From contig CAYYIJ010000090.1 in assembly GCA_964471945.1 (NCBI GenBank), positions 1 to 8,385 on the forward strand: a stretch of 8,385 bases of DNA, in the 5' to 3' direction. Positions 5,618-8,385 of the stretch are shown in pieces (position 1 is the first letter of the stretch; each line of letters begins with the position of its first letter). The position numbers and the translations under genes are program-made. Source of the stretch: JASEHD01 sp964471945. GTDB taxonomy: Bacteria; Bacteroidota; Ignavibacteria; UBA10030; SZUA-254. The notes under the pieces were generated by a model. It did no database searches. It was not told the origin of the DNA and worked only from the letters and a program-made list of their open reading frames with translations.

Positions 5618-7795
5618 ATGACCGTCATACTCCCTATTAAAGGTATGCACTGTGCAAGTTGTGTTAATCGCATTCAAACCCATCTCACTAAGTTAAACGG
5701 TGTTGACAAGGCAAGCGTAAATCTCGCAACAGAGTCAGCAACAATATCTTTCGATGAAGCGATTGTCGATATAAAATTAATTAAAACTTCCATTGAAGAG
5801 ATCGGTTACAAAGTAGTTGAAGTTGAAGAAGATACTATCGAAGATTTCAAACAAAATATAGAGACCGAAGAGATTCGATTAATAAAAAGAGATTTGATAA
5901 TCAGTCTAGTTCTTACGCTTCCGATCACGATCATCAATATGTTTTTTGCTCATTCATATCCATTTTTGAATTATGTGCTTTTTTTACTAACTGCACCGAT
6001 ACTTTTCTGGGTAGGCAGAAGATTCTTCATCGGTTTCTGGAAAATGTTAAAACACTTCTCTGCCGATATGAATACATTAGTTGCACTCGGAACTTCTATT
6101 GCTTTTGTTTTCAGTACGATAGCAACATTCTTTCCAGAAATATTTTTAACGTTTGGTGAACATCCAGCAACTTATTATGATACCTCAGCAGTTATCATCA
6201 CGCTTATTCTATTAGGTCGTTTTCTTGAATCGAATGCTAAAGGAAAGGCATCTGAATCATTAACGAAACTCTTTAACCTCCAAGTTAAGACAGCAAGTGT
6301 GATCCGTGATGGAAAAGAGACCAATATTCCAATAAAATATGTTCAAGTGGGTGATTTACTAAGGGTTCGACCTGGTGAACGGATTCCTGTAGATGGCGTG
6401 GTTGTAAATGGCAGATCCTTCGTCGATGAATCTATGATGACTGGTGAAAGTATCCCTGTTGAAAAACAGATCGGAAGTGAAGTAATCGGTGCAACTATAA
6501 ATCATTCAGGTAGTTTCACCTTTCAAGCGAAGAAAGTTGGGAAGGATACTCTCTTTTCTCAAATTGTAAAGATGGTGAAAGAAGCTCAAGCTTCTAAAGC
6601 CCCGATCCAACGTATCGCCGATAGAGTTGCCTCGATATTCGTTCCTTCGGTATTAACAATAGCCGTTTTTACTTTTATCGGATGGATGATTATTAGTCCC
6701 GAGGCAGGTCTCGCACATGCGATATTCAGCACAATAGCAGTTTTGATCGTAGCATGCCCTTGTGCACTGGGATTAGCAACACCAACAGCTATTATGGTTG
6801 GAACTGGAAAAGGTGCGGAGCATGGAATCATAATAAAAAACGCGCGAAGTCTCGAAGTTGCGCATAAAATCGATACGGTTGTTTTGGATAAAACTGGAAC
6901 CATTACAGTTGGGAAACCAACTATCAATTTTATTTATCCAATCCAGTCCTTTTCCGAGGAAGGATTACTACACTACGCTTCGTCCATTGAAAAACTATCT
7001 GACCATCCTCTTGCTAGAGCAATTGTTTATTATGCAAAATCTAAAGGAATCGATTCTGAGACAGTCCAAGATTTTGAATCGATTGCTGGTCATGGTGTAA
7101 AAGGAATTGTTAATGGTAAACTTGTTAAGATTGGGAGTTTCAAATATTTAGAAGCTACATTTAATCTGCAAAACGGGTATCAGAGAATGATTGATCAGTT
7201 GTTGAAAAATGGTTGTACACCAATTTTTATTTCTATTGATAATCAACCCGCTGGTATAATCGGAGTATCAGACGTGATAAGAACAAATTCAAAGGAAGCA
7301 TTGGATCGGATGAAGAAAATGGGACTGAGTATTACAATGATTACCGGTGATAATAACAAAACTGCTTCCATCATAGGGAAACAAGCTGAAATTGAAAATA
7401 TTATCGCTGATATGCTCCCAAATCAAAAAACAGATGAAATTAAAAAACTTCAATCTGAAGGCAAAGTTGTTGCAATGGTAGGAGATGGAATTAACGACGC
7501 ACCCGCCCTCGCCCAAGCTGATCTTGGTATAGCGATGGGCACCGGTACCGACATTGCCAATGAGACTGGCGATATAATTCTTGTTAAGGGAGATTTACAA
7601 AGTGTTAATATTGCAATACAACTTTCAAAGCGGACGATGAAAACCATACGCCAGAATTTTTTCTGGGCTTTTATTTATAACATAATTTTAATACCATTAG
7701 CTGCGATTGGCAAACTCGATCCGATGCTTGCGGCTGGAGCGATGGCACTGAGCTCGGTTTCGGTTGTTACAAATTCACTGCGGCTAAAGCACTAA
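5618..7795 (+). CDS. copA: CopA-type Cu(I)-exporting P1B-ATPase
   Basis: Inner-membrane ATPase that exports Cu(I) from the cytoplasm. Complete at 725 residues. One N-terminal HMA domain carries GMHCASC (residues 9-15). The actuator domain has TGES (275-278). The ion path is CPC (380-382) in the sixth membrane helix, with YN (687-688) and MALSS (709-713) in the last two, the signature of Cu(I)-type P1B-1 pumps rather than Zn/Cd or Co types. The phosphorylation site is DKTGT (Asp424); nucleotide-domain marks are the HP pair (463-464), TGDN (576-579) and GDGINDAP (622-629). No key residue is missing. Having a single HMA domain puts it at the short end of the family. The ATG follows a pyrimidine-rich leader (CCTTTTT) without a Shine-Dalgarno, 17 bp after the YHS gene, so coupled expression is likely. 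It ends in tandem TAA TAA. Copper specificity is well supported by motifs; a role in resistance versus cuproenzyme supply is open. Confidence 0.97.
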   Translation: MTVILPIKGMHCASCVNRIQTHLTKLNGVDKASVNLATESATISFDEAIVDIKLIKTSIEEIGYKVVEVEEDTIEDFKQNIETEEIRLIKRDLIISLVLTLPITIINMFFAHSYPFLNYVLFLLTAPILFWVGRRFFIGFWKMLKHFSADMNTLVALGTSIAFVFSTIATFFPEIFLTFGEHPATYYDTSAVIITLILLGRFLESNAKGKASESLTKLFNLQVKTASVIRDGKETNIPIKYVQVGDLLRVRPGERIPVDGVVVNGRSFVDESMMTGESIPVEKQIGSEVIGATINHSGSFTFQAKKVGKDTLFSQIVKMVKEAQASKAPIQRIADRVASIFVPSVLTIAVFTFIGWMIISPEAGLAHAIFSTIAVLIVACPCALGLATPTAIMVGTGKGAEHGIIIKNARSLEVAHKIDTVVLDKTGTITVGKPTINFIYPIQSFSEEGLLHYASSIEKLSDHPLARAIVYYAKSKGIDSETVQDFESIAGHGVKGIVNGKLVKIGSFKYLEATFNLQNGYQRMIDQLLKNGCTPIFISIDNQPAGIIGVSDVIRTNSKEALDRMKKMGLSITMITGDNNKTASIIGKQAEIENIIADMLPNQKTDEIKKLQSEGKVVAMVGDGINDAPALAQADLGIAMGTGTDIANETGDIILVKGDLQSVNIAIQLSKRTMKTIRQNFFWAFIYNIILIPLAAIGKLDPMLAAGAMALSSVSVVTNSLRLKH

Positions 7796-7824
7796 TAACC
7801 TTAATAAGGCGGCTGTCATTCTTC

Positions 7825-7841
7825 ATCCGCTTCGGCCGGAT
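7825..7841. repeat. small hairpin in the convergent gap
   Basis: The gap between copA and the convergent secreted-protein gene is 81 bp (7796-7876). It holds ATCCG (7825-7829) pairing with CGGAT (7837-7841), with an inner C-G pair closing a TTCG tetraloop and one bulged C. A weak palindrome CCTTAATAAGG lies at 7799-7809. Neither is followed by a T-tract on either strand, so termination is not supported. The nearby GTCATTCTTCATCC resembles the GTCATCCCG motif of the repeats at 8162-8194 and may be a decayed member of that family. Confidence 0.4.
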
Positions 7842-7876
7842 TTAGTCTTGATCAACCTTCGAGATGTTGTGAAGAT

Positions 7877-8385
7877 TTACTTCAGCAGGAGCATTTTTTT
7901 TGTGGCGATTTTATTACCAACTTTTAATTGGTAAAAATATATGCCGCTGGGATTAGTCCCGGAATTCCAAGTTACCGAGTATTCACCCGGCTGTTTAACC
8001 TCGTTGACCAAGGTGGCAACTTCCTGCCCTAAGAGGTTATACACTTTAAGTGTAACCTGTTGAGATGCTGAACCAAGTTCAGCATGACGATTTTTGGATT
8101 CAGCATGACGATTTTTGAATTCAGCGTGACGGTTTTGTAGTTCAGTATGACTTATTGATCCGTCATCCCGAACATCTAACCCGTCATCCCGAACCTTTAG
8201 TCCTGAATTCATTTCAGGATCATGTTTCGGGATCTGGAACTTAATATTAGTCACTGGATTAAACGGGTTCGGGTAATTTTGCAGCAACGCGAATTCACTA
8301 GGAACTAGGAACGAGGAACTAGTGGCTAATTCCTCAGGCGGCGGCGGAGGCAATTCGCTTTGCTTTACAATATTAATCCGCGAAC
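7877..8385 (-). CDS. secreted protein C-terminus with T9SS sorting domain, 5' truncated by window
   Basis: Only the last 168 residues are visible; the frame is open to the window edge, so the true start lies outside and the TTG at 8351-8353 is internal. The order is a Pro-rich linker (LPPPPPEE, visible residues 11-18), a Ser-rich stretch encoded by 7-bp repeats, then the first strands of a Por/type IX C-terminal domain (ALLQNYPNPFNPVTNIKF, 32-49). About 56 foreign residues follow (54-109), and then the rest of the domain: VTLKVYNLLGQEV, GEYSVTW, SGIYFYQL and KKMLLLK at the end. Such domains direct export across the outer membrane and are normally removed or used for surface attachment. The function of the secreted part cannot be told. 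The insertion is made of 7-residue repeats such as VRDDGLD/VRDDGSI and NRHAEFK/NRHAESK and keeps the frame. No relation to the copper genes is evident beyond convergence. Confidence 0.85.
   Translation of the reverse strand, partial: SRINIVKQSELPPPPPEELATSSSFLVPSEFALLQNYPNPFNPVTNIKFQIPKHDPEMNSGLKVRDDGLDVRDDGSISHTELQNRHAEFKNRHAESKNRHAELGSASQQVTLKVYNLLGQEVATLVNEVKQPGEYSVTWNSGTNPSGIYFYQLKVGNKIATKKMLLLK
8065..8085. repeat. perfect 9-bp hairpin at the left end of the in-gene insertion
   Basis: ATGCTGAAC (8065-8073), loop CAA, then GTTCAGCAT (8077-8085) is a perfect inverted repeat. Its right arm is also the start of the first 21-bp unit. It marks the inner border of the foreign segment in the secreted-protein gene. 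Confidence 0.75.
8078..8194. repeat. 21-bp tandem repeat register, two motif families
   Basis: Four units beginning TTCAGCATGACG (or close variants) start at 8078, 8099, 8120 and 8141, exactly 21 bp apart. The same register continues into two identical GTCATCCCGAAC blocks at 8162 and 8183, part of a 14 bp direct repeat (8160-8173 and 8181-8194). Because 21 bp is seven codons, the array reads through in frame on the minus strand as 7-residue repeats. Confidence 0.85.
8186..8233. repeat. nested palindrome at the right end of the in-gene insertion
   Basis: The outer arms ATCCCGAAC (8186-8194) and GTTTCGGGAT (8224-8233) pair with one bulge. Inside, TCCTGAA (8201-8207) pairs perfectly with TTCAGGA (8213-8219). 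The architecture, a hairpin within a hairpin, is like the intergenic element at 5253-5317. The outer right arm overlaps the codons for the native IPK of the sorting domain. Confidence 0.7.
8297..8322. repeat. heptamer tandem repeat in the secreted-protein linker
   Basis: ACTAGGA (8297-8303), ACTAGGA (8304-8310), ACGAGGA (8311-8317) and a partial ACTAG (8318-8322) give about 3.7 units of 7 bp. On the coding strand they encode the Ser-rich linker TSSSFLVPS just ahead of the sorting domain. Confidence 0.7.

Noticed and set aside
8078..8194. CRISPR array
   Set aside because: Period is only 21 bp, with no separate spacers; the units are contiguous, translated in frame, and fall into two motif families. 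No cas genes are visible.
8351..8353. TTG as the real start of the right-hand protein, making it a small 158-residue gene
   Set aside because: The frame stays open upstream to the window edge, and sorting domains of this type sit at the end of larger secreted proteins that need an N-terminal signal peptide.

Overview
The window looks like chromosomal DNA from a moderately AT-rich, Gram-negative bacterium of the Bacteroidota/Chlorobi/Ignavibacteria group. The best taxonomic clue is the right-hand protein fragment. It carries a type IX secretion (Por) C-terminal sorting domain with NYPNPFNP, YNLLGQEVATLVNE and KKMLLLK, wording especially common in Ignavibacteria-like genomes. Weak or absent Shine-Dalgarno sequences on most genes fit that group. 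The assignment is inference from protein style, not from a marker gene.

Left half (4-4285, minus strand): a tight three-gene potassium-uptake operon transcribed leftwards, trkA then trkH then a second trkH, with gaps of 6 and 34 bp. TrkA is the cytoplasmic double-RCK nucleotide-binding regulator; the TrkH proteins are the membrane channels. The two TrkH proteins are both 482 residues, align without a gap, and are about 57% identical by hand count. The distal copy has changed at filter positions in modules 3 and 4 and in the gate loop.

Middle (4286-4445): a 160 bp divergent intergenic region, very AT-rich, with weak candidate promoters in both directions.

Right half (4446-7795, plus strand): a copper/soft-metal handling cluster. 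It encodes an exported 10-Cys, Lys-rich protein built from duplicated motifs; a small HMA-domain protein with a putative lipoprotein signal; a 64-residue YHS/TRASH three-Cys protein with a hydrophobic tail; and a complete CopA-type Cu(I) P1B-ATPase. The likely division of labour is extracytoplasmic metal binding by the first two, cytoplasmic or membrane-associated binding by YHS, and export by CopA. Terminator-like hairpins lie just 22-24 nt ahead of two of the start codons.

Right end (7796-8385): an 81 bp convergent gap with a small hairpin, then the 3' end of a minus-strand gene for a large secreted protein that runs off the window. Its sorting domain is split by an in-frame insertion of about 56 residues made of palindromes and a 21-bp (7-codon) repeat register. 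Related hairpins sit in the gap at 5247-5405. Separate 7-bp tandem repeats occur inside the YHS gene and in the linker of the secreted protein. This mobile or expanding repeat material, able to enter genes in frame, is the most unusual aspect of the window. The metal-binding protein at 4446 and the diverged second TrkH come next.
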